A DNA stretch of 64,000 nt from Microbacterium timonense (lineage in GTDB: Bacteria; Actinomycetota; Actinomycetes; Actinomycetales; Microbacteriaceae), in contig NZ_OLMV01000002.1 in assembly GCF_900292075.1 (NCBI RefSeq), forward strand, positions 496,001 through 560,000. The letters are read 5' to 3'. Below the pieces are notes generated by a model. The model was given only the letters and a program-made list of their open reading frames with translations. It did not search any database and had not been told where the DNA came from. The position numbers were made by a program, and so were the translations under genes. Positions 9,260 to 18,695 of this stretch are shown piece by piece (within the stretch, counting starts at the first letter, position 1; each line of letters starts with the position of its first letter).

Positions 9260-10380
9260 CGTCGCTTCGTACTCAACGACGCAGGGCAGGCGTTACCGGG
9301 TGAGGTATCGCCGCCCCGACGGTTCGCAGACCGACAAACGCGGATTCAAGACGAAGCGGGACGCCGAGCAGTTTCTCGCGAGCATCCAAGTCAGCAAGGC
9401 TCAGGGCACATTCGTCGCTCCGAGCAGATCTCGTGTGGCGGTCGCAGAGCTCGCGATTCCGTGGCTCGAATCGAAGCACGCGTCGCTCAAGCCTTCGGCC
9501 TACTCGCCAATCGAGACGGCGTGGCGGTTGCGCGTCAACCCGCGATGGGGCCGGATAGCGATCACAGACATCGCCCATTCGGATGTCAAAGCGTGGGTTA
9601 CGGAGCTCAACCGGGGCCTAGGCGCCTCGGTTGTGATTCGCACCTAAGGCGTGCTGGCGTCGATTCTCGATGATGCGGTCCACGATCGCCGCATCGCCGT
9701 CAATCCGGCTCGTGGCGGCAAGATCGGTCTACCGAAGAAGACCACATCGCGGCACATCTACTTGAACCACGCGCAAGTCGAGGATCTCGCAAGCGCGAGC
9801 GGAGAGTATGCGACCTTGGTTCGAACTCTCGCGTATACCGGCACGCGCTGGGCGGAAATATCGGGGCTCGCCGCGCAGAACATCGACTTCACGCGTTCCC
9901 GGATCTGGGTCGTCACGAACGCCGTCGAGGTCAATGGCGAGATCTACGTCGGCACCCCGAAGTCTCACAAGATACGAAGCGTGCCGATGCCCCGGGTTCC
10001 TGCGTGACGAGTTGGCGGGACGCGTCGCGCGACTCGGCCCCGACGATCTGGTGTTCCCCAACAAGGAGGGGACCTACCTGAGGCCAGTTCGTACCAGCGC
10101 AGCCTCGAAGTCGTGGTTCAAGACTTCCGCGGAGTCGATCGGAGTCGCCCAACTGCACATCCACGATCTGCGCCACACGGCCGCATCGCTCGCTCTGCAG
10201 TCCGGCGCAAACGTGAAAGCGATCCAGCGCATGCTCGGTCATGCCTCCGCCGCGATGACCTTGGACGTGTACGCCGACCTGTTCGACGACGACCTCGACG
10301 CCGTTTCGACCGCGCTGGATCAGGCGCGCGCCGCACAACTTGACGCCCGCGCAGGGCGCGCGCCGCTCGCACGAGATTGA
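9252..10380 (+). pseudogene. tyrosine recombinase/integrase, disrupted
   Basis: A phage/ICE-type integrase broken twice. From ATG 9252 the N-terminal Arm and SAM-like domains read normally. An in-frame TAA at 9645-9647 then interrupts ASVVIRT / GVLASILDDAV. Near 9992 the frame shifts by one, after KSHKIRSVPMP, into FLRDELAGRVARLGPDDLVF. Catalytic motifs persist across frames: TGTRWAEISGL (Arg), HDLRHTAASLAL (His-x-x-Arg), and LGHASAAMTLDVYADLF (His and the nucleophilic Tyr). It ends 160 bp from the 3' end of a tRNA-Ser gene, the classic integration target. The element is therefore probably immobile. Confidence 0.87.
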
Positions 10381-10542
10381 CGCCGCACTTCGGCACCCGG
10401 CACGGCCCGCATGCTTTCCGGCAGCGCACGATGCCCGCCACGAATCAGATGTGGGCAGAATGTGGGCACGGAATCAATCGAGGAACTCGAAGGCGGCCGA
10501 AAATCCGCAGAAAATCAACAGATCCGGGCGGGAAGATACTGC

Positions 10543-10630
10543 GGAGACGGAGGGATTTGAACCCTCGGTCCCCTTACGGGGACTCCACCTTAGCAGGGTG
10601 GTGCACTAGGCCTGACTATGCGACGTCTCC
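10543..10630 (-). tRNA. tRNA-Ser(GCU)
   Basis: On the minus strand an 88-nt cloverleaf folds with acceptor stem GGAGACG/CGUCUCC. The anticodon stem is CCACC/GGUGG with loop CUGCUAA (anticodon GCU), the long serine variable arm is GUCCCC-GUAA-GGGGAC, and the T-arm contains GGUUCAAAUCC. CCA is not encoded. Its 3' end faces the integrase remnant. Confidence 0.95.
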
Positions 10631-10705
10631 AGGCGACCGGACGCCGAAGCGGTTTGGTCGCGCCCATCGATCATAACGGGTCGGCGCCGCGGTTCCGAAC
10701 CGGCG

Positions 10706-12040
10706 TCACTTCTCCGGCTGCGTGCAGGTGATGTCCTTGGCGGTCTGCCCGGCGATGTCGGAGGGAAGCTCCACACGCTGCCCGGAAGCAGGGGTCTCGG
10801 CACCGGCGTCACCGGCCGGGGGCGCCTCGCCGCTCGGAGCGCCGCCGGCGTCGGCCGTGGCGGTGGGGTCGGGCGTCACGGGCTGGGTGGCCTCGCCGGT
10901 CACCTCGACACCGTAGCCCTGGCTCGCATCGCCGGTCAGCGCCAGCGGCTCGTTGGCGAGGATCGCGTCGAACAGCACCTTCGCGGCATCCTTCACCGGA
11001 AGCACCCGGCTGGCGCCCTCACCGGAGGCGTAACGGGTGGGGTACTGCACGAACACGATGTCTTCGTAGGGCACGTCCTTGACGGCCATGGCGATCTGCA
11101 CCATCAGCGTCGGGTTCGTCAGGCCCGAGCTCAGCACCAGCTGCCCCTGCTGCACCTGGCTCACCGCGGTCGTCGCGAGATTGAAGAGCGTGGCGGGATT
11201 GGCGAGCACCGCGTCGGACTGGAGCTTACGCACCATCGACCCCATGAACTGCTGCTGGTTCGAGATGCGACCGAGGTCGGACCCGTCGCCGATGCCGTGG
11301 CGGATCCGCAGGAACTGCAGGGCCTCGACGCCCTTCAGGGTGTGATTGCCGGCGGTGAGCTTCAGGCCGGTGTGCTTGTCGCTGATGTCACCGGCCACGC
11401 ACACGTCGACACCCCCGATGGCGTCCGACATGTTGATCACGCCGGTCCACCGGATGGCGGCCGCGAAGTCGATGTGGAAGCGCTCATCGCCGACCAGTGC
11501 CTCGACGGTGTCGACCGTACAGCCCAGCCCGCCGTACCAGTACGAGGCGTTGATCATCTGCGACGACATCGCCGAGATGCTGCCGCTGCCGTCGGGCTTC
11601 TGGCACGACGGGATCGGCACCAGCATGTCGCGCGGGAACGACACCACGGTCACACGGCGCGGCTCGTCGGAGATGTGCACGAGCATCGTGACGTCGTTGC
11701 GCTCCCCCGGCGAATCGTCGTTCGCACAGCGCGGGAAGATGCTGACGTCTTGCCCCTCACACGAGTCCGTGCCGACCATGAGGATGTTCACGCCGCCCTC
11801 GATCGCACCCAGCGACGGGGGCAGCGGCTTCTCCTCGTCGAGCACGACCGCGTTCGCCGTGATCGCCTGCGTCGCGTCCCACACGTTGTACGCGGCGACG
11901 CCCGTGGCGCTCAGCCCGACCACGCCGAGCACGACGCCCAGCATCGCGAGCATCGTGACGAGAGGATGCCGCGACTTCAGCGCCCCGTGACGCGCGATCG
12001 GCGCCTGGCCCTCTGCCGAGGACCGCTTCGAGCGCGCCAT
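10706..12040 (-). CDS. LCP (LytR-CpsA-Psr) family cell-wall glycopolymer ligase
   Basis: A 444-residue membrane-anchored protein that transfers undecaprenyl-linked glycopolymers to peptidoglycan or other acceptors outside the membrane. A positive N-terminus is followed by one membrane helix at about residues 29-51. The LCP domain begins at GGVNILMVGTDS and includes VTVVSFPRDMLVPIP and DGSDLGRISNQQQFM with the conserved Arg residues. The C-terminus is a Pro/Ala/Glu-rich linker ending in LPSDIAGQTAKDITC, a tail motif shared with the neighbouring paralogue. It overlaps that upstream paralogue's stop by ATGA. Confidence 0.9.
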   Translation of the reverse strand: MARSKRSSAEGQAPIARHGALKSRHPLVTMLAMLGVVLGVVGLSATGVAAYNVWDATQAITANAVVLDEEKPLPPSLGAIEGGVNILMVGTDSCEGQDVSIFPRCANDDSPGERNDVTMLVHISDEPRRVTVVSFPRDMLVPIPSCQKPDGSGSISAMSSQMINASYWYGGLGCTVDTVEALVGDERFHIDFAAAIRWTGVINMSDAIGGVDVCVAGDISDKHTGLKLTAGNHTLKGVEALQFLRIRHGIGDGSDLGRISNQQQFMGSMVRKLQSDAVLANPATLFNLATTAVSQVQQGQLVLSSGLTNPTLMVQIAMAVKDVPYEDIVFVQYPTRYASGEGASRVLPVKDAAKVLFDAILANEPLALTGDASQGYGVEVTGEATQPVTPDPTATADAGGAPSGEAPPAGDAGAETPASGQRVELPSDIAGQTAKDITCTQPEK

Positions 12041-13326
12041 CAGCCGTTGGCCCTGACGTTTCCGGCCGAACAGGTCTGCTGGGCGGCGTTCTGGCCGGGG
12101 ATGTTGTTCGGCAGCGCCACCGCCGTCTCACTGGGCGCGGGAGTCGCGCCCTCTGTGGGCTCGGTGGTCGGGACCGGGTCGACCGGAGTCTCGGTCTGCG
12201 GCGGGTCGGCGACGATCACGCCGCCAGTGAGGTCCTGGTCGTGCGTCACTTCGAGCGGCTCGTTGGCGGCCAGCGCCTCCCACAGCTTCTCGGCGGAGTC
12301 GTAGTCGGGTACGACGCGGTTGACGTCGGCGGGATCGGTGAGCACCGGGTACTGGACGAACACGATGTCTTCGAACGGCACGTCCTTCACGGCGAGGGCG
12401 ATCTGCACGAGCGTCATCGGGTTGGTCAGCGACTTGCTCGGGGTGATGTTGTCGACCGCCGTCGTGGCGAGTTTGTACAGAGTTGCGGGGTCGGAGAGCA
12501 CCTCGTCGCTGACCAGCTTGCGTGCGAGGCTCGACATGTACTGCTGCTGGTTCGAGATGCGCGCGAGGTCGCTGCCGTTCTCGAGACCGTGGCGCGTGCG
12601 CAGGAACTGCAGCGCCTCGACGCCCTGGATGGTCCGGGGACCGGCCGGCCAGTTGATGCCCGTGTACTTGTCTTTGATGCCGCCGTTGCCGATGCAGACG
12701 TCGACGCCGCCGATGGCATCGGTGATGTTGATGACATTGCCGAAGCTCACCTTGGCGGCCAGGGGGATGTTCTGACCGCTCAGATCCGAGATGGTGCGGG
12801 CGACGCACGACAGACCGCCACGGCCCCACGCCTCGTTGATCTGCGACTTGGAGGTCGCCGAGCTCGTCGACCCGTCCTCGCGGGTGCACGACGGCAGCCC
12901 CAGCATGAGGTCGCGCGGGAACGACACCACGGTCACGCGGCGCGGGTTGTCGGAGATGTGCACGAGCATGTTGACGTCGTTGAGCTGACCGCCGGCATCC
13001 GCCCCCGTGCACCGTGCGCCGAAGAGGTACGCGTACTGCTCCTCGCACTCGTCGGTGCCCACGAGCAGGATGTCGACGCCGCCCTCGATCGCCCCGATGT
13101 CGGGCGGAACCGACTTCTGCCCTTGGAGCTCCACCGCGTCGTCGGCGAAGCTGGCGGTCAGGTCATACGTCGCGTACGCGGCGACCCCGACCCCCGAGAC
13201 CGCCACGACGGCGACGATGACGGCCAGCAGCTTGAGCACGAACCCGACCGGGCTCGGAGACGACAGTTCACCGTGGCGGGCCACCGTGCGGCGGCCCCGC
13301 TTGCCGGGCCTGTGCGTCGAGCTCAC
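12040..13326 (-). CDS. LCP family cell-wall glycopolymer ligase, paralogue
   Basis: A 428-residue LCP protein starting at GTG 13326, preceded by GAAAGGA. Upstream in-frame codons run into the tRNA and are rejected. There is one N-terminal membrane helix (VLKLLAVIVAVVAVSGVGVA). The LCP core shows GGVDILLVGTDECEEQ, VTVVSFPRDLMLGLPSC and ENGSDLARISNQQQYM. The C-terminal tail ALPNNIPGQNAAQQTC resembles the tail of the downstream LCP protein. The two genes form a translationally coupled pair that probably shares a substrate or works on two cell-wall polymers (inference). Confidence 0.9.
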   Translation of the reverse strand: MSSTHRPGKRGRRTVARHGELSSPSPVGFVLKLLAVIVAVVAVSGVGVAAYATYDLTASFADDAVELQGQKSVPPDIGAIEGGVDILLVGTDECEEQYAYLFGARCTGADAGGQLNDVNMLVHISDNPRRVTVVSFPRDLMLGLPSCTREDGSTSSATSKSQINEAWGRGGLSCVARTISDLSGQNIPLAAKVSFGNVINITDAIGGVDVCIGNGGIKDKYTGINWPAGPRTIQGVEALQFLRTRHGLENGSDLARISNQQQYMSSLARKLVSDEVLSDPATLYKLATTAVDNITPSKSLTNPMTLVQIALAVKDVPFEDIVFVQYPVLTDPADVNRVVPDYDSAEKLWEALAANEPLEVTHDQDLTGGVIVADPPQTETPVDPVPTTEPTEGATPAPSETAVALPNNIPGQNAAQQTCSAGNVRANG

Positions 13327-13372
13327 TCGGTTCCTTTCGGACGCTGCCGTCTCTCGTTCACCCCGTCTCTGC

Positions 13373-13456
13373 GGAGGGTGTGGGATTCGAACCCACGGGA
13401 CATTGCTGCCCACTGGTTTTCAAGACCAGGTCCATCGGCCGCTCGGACAACCCTCC
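13373..13456 (-). tRNA. tRNA-Ser(UGA)
   Basis: On the minus strand, acceptor stem GGAGGGU/ACCCUCC, anticodon stem CUGGU/ACCAG with loop CUUGAAA (anticodon UGA), a long variable arm and T-loop GGUUCGAAUCC. It lies immediately upstream of the LCP pair. Confidence 0.95.
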
Positions 13457-13638
13457 CGACGACGCCGCCCCCGGGGAGGCATCCGTCGAACAGGCGTCGA
13501 GTCTAGCGGACAGGCCTGTCGGCCATTCTTCCAACGCCGCCTGGCAATCCTCTGAAGGACGCTCCGGATGCCGCCGCCGGCCGGCGCCGCAGGACGCTTC
13601 GGGGGCGCCCGCTACGGGGTCGGCGGCCCCGGGGGCGG

Positions 13639-14547
13639 TCAGAGCTGACGGAGCACCTCGGCGACGCCGCCGGCCTGGACAGACGCGGTCGTCTCGCCCG
13701 CGGCATCCCGCACCTCCTGGGGGCCTTGCTCCATGGCGACGGCGCGACCGCCGTGATCCAGCGCCCAGCGGAACATGCCCACGTCGTTGCGGCCGTCGCC
13801 GATCACGAGCACGTGAGCCGGGTCGATGCCGAGCTCCGTGCGCACGAGCTCCAGTCCGGTGCTCTTGTCGACGCCCTGCGGGGCGATGTCGAGCCACGCG
13901 GTCCACCCGACGGCGTACGAGACCTGATGCAGGCCGATGCGCGAGACGAGGTCCACGAAGTCCCGCTCACCCTGGTCGGGCGCGACCACGACGATGCGGC
14001 ACACCGGCTGGGCGCCGAGCTCGTCGAACGGCACACGACGCGCATGCACCAGGTTCCAGTCGTCGAGGTATTCGGTGTACAGCCGCTGCCCGTCGGGCAG
14101 CTCCACGAGATACCGGGCGTCGGGCAGGTGCTCGCGCAGCTGCACGAGCACCTCGCGAGGGTCGAACGTCTCGACATGCCACCGGTCGTACTGCAGATCG
14201 TCACCGTCGACGCGAGCGAGCACGACCGCGCCGTTCGAGCAGACGACGAACTCGGGGGCGATGCCGAGCATCCGCAGGATGCCGCGGGTGCCCTCCCAGC
14301 TGCGGCCGGTGGCGACCATCACCTCGTGGCCGGCACGATGCGCATGCTCCACGGCCTCCACGACGCCCGGGCTCAGGGACTCGTCCTCCAGGAGCACCGT
14401 GCCGTCGAGATCGAGGGCGATGAGGAGCCGCTCGGTGGCGACCGCGGCATCCTCGGTGTCGCGCGCGACCCTCTCGACGAGCTTCGCGGCCTTCCTCGGC
14501 TTTACGACCTTGACCGAGCCCGTCGCGGGCAGGTGCGCTTCGGTCAC
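13639..14547 (-). CDS. HAD-superfamily hydrolase, Cof type IIB
   Basis: A 302-residue haloacid-dehalogenase-type phosphatase. Motif I is [15 protein letters not shown] near residue 45 with the nucleophilic Asp, motif II is [11 protein letters not shown], and motif IV is [19 protein letters not shown] cap of the C2 type lies between. The GTG start at 14547 overlaps the serS stop (GTGA), so it is co-translated with seryl-tRNA synthetase. A serS-HAD pairing is common in actinobacteria. The substrate is probably a sugar phosphate or a similar small phosphate ester; I cannot specify it. Confidence 0.87.
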   Translation of the reverse strand: MTEAHLPATGSVKVVKPRKAAKLVERVARDTEDAAVATERLLIALDLDGTVLLEDESLSPGVVEAVEHAHRAGHEVMVATGRSWEGTRGILRMLGIAPEFVVCSNGAVVLARVDGDDLQYDRWHVETFDPREVLVQLREHLPDARYLVELPDGQRLYTEYLDDWNLVHARRVPFDELGAQPVCRIVVVAPDQGERDFVDLVSRIGLHQVSYAVGWTAWLDIAPQGVDKSTGLELVRTELGIDPAHVLVIGDGRNDVGMFRWALDHGGRAVAMEQGPQEVRDAAGETTASVQAGGVAEVLRQL

Positions 14548-15809
14548 TCGATCGGCTCCATGACCTCGAGCCCGCCGAGGAAGGGCCGCAGCACCTCCGG
14601 GACGACGACCGAGCCGTCCTCGCGCTGGTGCGTCTCGAGCAGCGCGACGATCCAGCGCGTGGTGGCCAGCGTCCCGTTGAGGGTCGCCACCGGCTGGGTC
14701 TTGCCCCCGTCCGGGCGGTACCGGATGTCGAGGCGCCGGGCCTGGTACGTCGTGCAGTTGGACGTGGACGTCAGCTCCCGGTAGGCGTTCTGCGTCGGCA
14801 CCCACGCCTCGACGTCGTACTTTCGGGCCGCCGACGAGCCGAGGTCGCCGGCCGCGACATCGATGACCCGGTACGACAGGCCGAGGTCCTGCAGCATGCC
14901 CTCCTGCATCGCCACCAGGCGCAGGTGCTCGGCCTCGGCATCCTCGGGAGTCGTGTAGACGAACATCTCGAGCTTGTTGAACTGGTGCACGCGGATGATG
15001 CCGCGGGTGTCCTTGCCGTACGAGCCGGCCTCGCTGCGGTAGCACGTCGACCAGCCGGCGTAGCGCTTGGGACCGCGGGACAGGTCGAGGATCTCGTCCA
15101 TGTGGTAGCCGGCCAGCGGTACCTCACTGGTGCCGACGAGGTAGAGGTCGTCGTCTTCGAGGTGGTACACCTCTGCCGAATGCTTTCCGAGGAAGCCGGT
15201 GCCGCGCATCACCTCGGGGCGCACCAGGGTCGGCGGCACGATCGGCGTGAAGCCCGCCTGCAGGGCGCGGTCGAGTGCCAGGTTCATGAGCGCGATCTCG
15301 AGGCGCGCGCCGATCCCGGTGAGGAAGTAGAAGCGGCTGCCCGACACCTTGGTGCCGCGGTCCATGTCGATCGCGCCCAGCCGCTCGCCGAGCTCCAGGT
15401 GATCGCGCGGCTCGAAGCCGAACGCGGGGATCTCGCCGTGGGTGCGCAGGGTGACGAAGTCGTCCTCGCCACCGGCGGGAACGCCCTCGATCACGATGTT
15501 CTCGATCGCCTCGAAGGCGGCCGTGAACGCCTCCTCCGCGGCGGTCACCGCCTGCTGCGCCTGCTTGACCCGATCGCTCAGCTCCTTGGCCTCGGCGACG
15601 AGCGCGGCCTTCTCTTCCTTCGGCGACTGCGCGACCCGCTTGCCGTGCGCGTTCTGCGCCGCCCGCAGCTCCTCGAAGGCCGTGATCGCGGCGCGGCGCT
15701 CACGGTCGGCGCGCAGCGCGGCATCCACCGTGTCGGTCGACTCGCCCCGCGCCTCCTGCGAGCGCTTGACCAGCTCGGGATTGTCGCGAAGCAGCACGGG
15801 ATCGATCAC
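14544..15809 (-). CDS. serS: seryl-tRNA synthetase
   Basis: A 421-residue class II synthetase that charges tRNA-Ser. It has an N-terminal coiled-coil tRNA-binding arm (residues about 28-100, rich in Glu, Ala and Arg). Motif 2 is [20 protein letters not shown] and HQFNKLEMF, and motif 3 runs through [19 protein letters not shown]. The start [17 protein letters not shown] is the usual bacterial SerRS N-terminus. Two tRNA-Ser genes lie within 5 kb on the same strand. Confidence 0.97.
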   Translation of the reverse strand: MIDPVLLRDNPELVKRSQEARGESTDTVDAALRADRERRAAITAFEELRAAQNAHGKRVAQSPKEEKAALVAEAKELSDRVKQAQQAVTAAEEAFTAAFEAIENIVIEGVPAGGEDDFVTLRTHGEIPAFGFEPRDHLELGERLGAIDMDRGTKVSGSRFYFLTGIGARLEIALMNLALDRALQAGFTPIVPPTLVRPEVMRGTGFLGKHSAEVYHLEDDDLYLVGTSEVPLAGYHMDEILDLSRGPKRYAGWSTCYRSEAGSYGKDTRGIIRVHQFNKLEMFVYTTPEDAEAEHLRLVAMQEGMLQDLGLSYRVIDVAAGDLGSSAARKYDVEAWVPTQNAYRELTSTSNCTTYQARRLDIRYRPDGGKTQPVATLNGTLATTRWIVALLETHQREDGSVVVPEVLRPFLGGLEVMEPIE

Positions 15810-15882
15810 CCTGCAAGCTTAGTCGGGCCCCGTGCCGCGGCATCCTGACCCTTCCCGACCAGGGCGCCCTAAGGTAAGACGC

Positions 15883-17370
15883 ATGGCGGCTTCCGGATCG
15901 AACGACGAGCCTCGGCGCGAAGACCTCGACCCGCCGCACCCGGCCGACGCGATCTACGCCGACGGCCCGACCACCGCGGAGCTCGACGCCGTCGCGACCG
16001 AGATCCAGGAGCAGACGGATGCCGTGGCGGACACGCCACCGGACGACACGGCGTCCGACGCCGCCGAGGCCCGCGACGCGCAGGCGGGGCCCGACGCCCC
16101 CGCCGCGGCATCCGACGCTGGTGATGCGGCATCCGGCGCTCCCGGTGAGGCGGCGGCCGGCGCGCAGCGTGAGTCCGACGCGGCGCGTGAGTCCGCCGGC
16201 GCCGGTGACGCGGCATCCAGGGCAGACCACCGGCCCGACGCACCCGACCCCGAGAAGGCGGCAGAGCCGGACGGTGTGATCCGCGAGCCCGAGGACGTCG
16301 CCCCCGACACCGCCGACGGCGAGACCGGTGAGGCGCGCCGCGTCGGCCGCGAGGGCGAGACCCGGCCGATGCCGGATGTCGCCGAACGCCCGTCGCCAAA
16401 GGCCGCCCTCGTCTACAACCCGACCAAGGTCGACGGCGACGACCTGCGGGAGCAGGTCGCGCGCCTGGCTGCGGAGGCGGGCTGGTCCGAGCCGCTGTTC
16501 TACGAGACGACGGTCGACGACCTGGGGGACGACGTGACGCGGCAGGCCCTCGAGGAGGGTGTGCAGGCGGTGCTCGTCGCCGGCGGCGACGGCACGGTGC
16601 GCGCCGTGTCCGAGGCGATGAGCGGCAGCGGGGTGCCCCTGGCAATCGTGCCGAGCGGCACCGGCAACCTGCTGGCGCGGAACCTGCGCCTGCCGTTGAC
16701 GGATCCCGCCGCGATGGTGCGTGCGGTCTTCGACGGCGACACGCTCGCGATGGACGTTGGCTGGACCGAGGTGCGCCGACCCGACGGCACCACCGAGGAG
16801 CACGCGTTCGTCGTCATGGGCGGCATCGGCCTGGACGCCGCCATGATCGCCAACACCAACCCGCAGCTGAAGAAGACCGTCGGATGGGTGGCCTACGTCG
16901 ACGGTGCGGCGCGTGCGCTGCCGAGCGCGAAGTCGTTCCGCGTCGTGTACGAGCTGCCGGGGCATCGCCTGCACTCGTCGCGCGTGCAGAGCGTGCTGTT
17001 CGCGAACTGCGGCAAGCTGCCGGGCGGCCTCGATCTCATCCCCGAGGCATCGGTGGCCGACGGGGCGCTGGACATCGTGATCTTCCAGCCCAAGGGCGTC
17101 TTCGGCTGGCTGTTCGTGTGGCGCCGGGTGGCCTGGGACAACAGCTTCCTGCGCCGGTTCCGCGCGGGACGCCGAGTGCTGTCGCTGCGCACGAGGGACA
17201 ATGCGGTGCTCTACTCCCGTGGCGCCGGGATCGAGCTGGCCACGCACGAGCCGCGACCGGTCCAACTCGACGGCGACGAGTTCGGCGAGGCCGTGCGGGT
17301 CACGACCCGCGTGGAGCCTTCCGCGCTCCTGGTTGTCGTCCCCAAGGGCCACACCACCCACGACCTCTAG
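15883..17370 (+). CDS. diacylglycerol kinase-like lipid kinase
   Basis: A 495-residue protein, divergent from serS. Residues 1 to about 170 are low-complexity and acidic (Ala, Asp, Glu, Pro), probably disordered. The DAGK catalytic domain follows: AALVYNPTKVDGDDLREQV, then the nucleotide motif VLVAGGDGTVRAVSEAM and PSGTGNLLARNL. The C-terminal YegS/DgkB-type lobe includes FANCGKLPGGLDLIPEASV. It is expected to phosphorylate diacylglycerol or a related lipid at the membrane. A TAAGGT -10-like sequence lies just upstream of ATG 15883. The long acidic extension is unusual for the family. Confidence 0.85.
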   Translation: MAASGSNDEPRREDLDPPHPADAIYADGPTTAELDAVATEIQEQTDAVADTPPDDTASDAAEARDAQAGPDAPAAASDAGDAASGAPGEAAAGAQRESDAARESAGAGDAASRADHRPDAPDPEKAAEPDGVIREPEDVAPDTADGETGEARRVGREGETRPMPDVAERPSPKAALVYNPTKVDGDDLREQVARLAAEAGWSEPLFYETTVDDLGDDVTRQALEEGVQAVLVAGGDGTVRAVSEAMSGSGVPLAIVPSGTGNLLARNLRLPLTDPAAMVRAVFDGDTLAMDVGWTEVRRPDGTTEEHAFVVMGGIGLDAAMIANTNPQLKKTVGWVAYVDGAARALPSAKSFRVVYELPGHRLHSSRVQSVLFANCGKLPGGLDLIPEASVADGALDIVIFQPKGVFGWLFVWRRVAWDNSFLRRFRAGRRVLSLRTRDNAVLYSRGAGIELATHEPRPVQLDGDEFGEAVRVTTRVEPSALLVVVPKGHTTHDL

Positions 17371-17407
17371 CCCCCCAGCTCCCCCTCCTTCGCTCCTCCT
17401 TCGTTCC

Positions 17408-17467
17408 GTTTGTGCGGAAAACACGCCGTTTCGGGTGGCGTCGTAACGGCGTGTTCCTCGCACAAAC
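17408..17467. repeat. 60-bp palindromic element, copy A1
   Basis: Inverted arms of about 22 bp, GTTTGTGCGGAAAACACG... and its near-complement ending GCACAAAC, enclose a 14-16 nt loop. There are a few mismatches between arms. The same element recurs at 18613, 24194 and 30285, always 60 bp long. The A1 and A2 copies bracket the DUF559 gene. There is no T-run after the hairpin. The 221-bp intergene holds nothing else that I recognise. Confidence 0.9.
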
Positions 17468-17591
17468 CGTGGGACGGGCGGGAGGGGCCCGACCTGTCGG
17501 CGACTCCTGCACAAAGGAGCGACGGCGCGGGTTGTCCACGAGAGTCGCCGCCCGGCACGGCATCGGGGTGAGGGTTCGCGACGATCGGGCG

Positions 17592-18560
17592 ATGCGACGT
17601 CCACGCGCTCTTCCGCCGGAACTGTTCCGCACGCACTTCACAAGGGAGCGGGGGCGGGCGCATGGTGTCGGCGACGCGCGGATGCGGCGCAGCGACCTGG
17701 GCTCACCGTTCCGCGGGATCCGCAGCCCGATCTCATCGCCGGCGCTGCTCTCGCTCAGCGACGCCGAAGCCGCCGATGACTACTGGGGCGAGTTGCGCGA
17801 GATCGCCCTGGCCCGAGCCGAAGCGTTCCGGCTGATCATGAGTGACAGGGCCGCGCTGAGTCACGGCACGGCGGCGCGATGGCACGGGATGCCGCTGCCC
17901 GCGCGCCTCGAGAAGGATCTGCGTGTGCACATCTCCACGTCCACACGGCAGGCGCGGCCGCGGCGCGCCGGCGTCGTGGCGCACTTCGCCCCGCGCGACC
18001 TGGTGACCGCCGTCGAACGGGACGGTCTCCGGGTCACCTCGCCGGTGCAGACGTGGTGCGCGTTGGCCTCCGTATTGACGGTGGACGAACTGGTGGCTCT
18101 CGGCGACCACCTGGTCCGGCGACGCAGCCCGGACGCGACCCTCGAGCAGCTGCGGACAGCGGTGCGCAGATCCGCCGGCCGCCACGGATCCCCGAGGCTG
18201 CGCGAGGCTGTGGAGCTGATCCGGCCGCGCACGGACTCCGTCCGCGAGTCCTCGGTGCGTCTGGCGCTGGTCGCCGCAGGTCTCCCCGAGCCGGAGGTGA
18301 ACGCTCCGCTTCACGACCGCTATGGCATGTTCATCCGCCACGGCGACCTCGCATACCCCCGCTACCGCGTGCTGGTGGAATACGACGGCGAGCAGCATCG
18401 ACTCGACGACCTTCAGTACCTCCGCGACAAGGAGCAACTCGAGCGACTGGAGGCCGCCGGCTGGCGCGTCATCCACGTGCTGCGGCACCACGCGGACGAC
18501 CTGCACGAGGCCGTCGCGCGTGTCCGGCAGGCGTTGATGGATGCCGGCTGGCATCCCTGA
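17592..18560 (+). CDS. DUF559 (Vsr-like PD-(D/E)XK fold) protein
   Basis: A 322-residue protein. The N-terminal two thirds resemble the AbiEi-like/DUF559 architecture common in Microbacteriaceae (LSHGTAARWHGMPLP, DGLRVTSPVQTWCALAS). The C-terminal nuclease-like domain has the restriction-fold pattern HGDLAYPRYRVLVEYDGEQH (Asp252, Glu263, Asp265, then Gln268/His269), followed by DKEQLERLEAAGWRVIHV. The family is related to very-short-patch-repair endonucleases; activity is unproven. It stands alone between two copies of a 60-bp palindrome. Start chosen at ATG 17592; upstream frame extensions run into the palindrome. Confidence 0.78.
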   Translation: MRRPRALPPELFRTHFTRERGRAHGVGDARMRRSDLGSPFRGIRSPISSPALLSLSDAEAADDYWGELREIALARAEAFRLIMSDRAALSHGTAARWHGMPLPARLEKDLRVHISTSTRQARPRRAGVVAHFAPRDLVTAVERDGLRVTSPVQTWCALASVLTVDELVALGDHLVRRRSPDATLEQLRTAVRRSAGRHGSPRLREAVELIRPRTDSVRESSVRLALVAAGLPEPEVNAPLHDRYGMFIRHGDLAYPRYRVLVEYDGEQHRLDDLQYLRDKEQLERLEAAGWRVIHVLRHHADDLHEAVARVRQALMDAGWHP

Positions 18561-18612
18561 TCGAGGAGGCCCGTCCGCCCTGTTCGCCCGCCGCCGCGCC
18601 CCTTCTCCCTCC

Positions 18613-18672
18613 GTTTGTGCGAAGAACACGCCGTGAACGCGGCGCCGAAAACGGCGTGTTCTCCGCACAAAC
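18613..18672. repeat. 60-bp palindromic element, copy A2
   Basis: Arms GTTTGTGCGAAGAACACG... and ...CGTGTTCTCCGCACAAAC pair over 22 bp with one mismatch around a 16-nt loop. It lies between the convergent DUF559 and permease genes, where it could also serve as a bidirectional transcript end. Confidence 0.92.
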
Positions 18673-18695
18673 CGCAGAGAAGAGAGGAGGAGGGG

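Noticed and set aside
10340..10676. Reading frames crossing tRNA-Ser(GCU) (peptide TEGFEPSVPLRG)
   Set aside because: This is the familiar false translation of a tRNA T-arm and variable arm; the tRNA folds perfectly.
13327..13413. N-terminal extension of the second LCP protein
   Set aside because: The extension enters the tRNA-Ser(UGA) gene; GTG 13326 has a GAAAGGA ribosome site and gives the normal LCP N-terminus.
15810..15882. A leader or T-box element upstream of serS
   Set aside because: Only 73 bp separate serS and the lipid-kinase gene; there is no T-box sequence or specifier structure.
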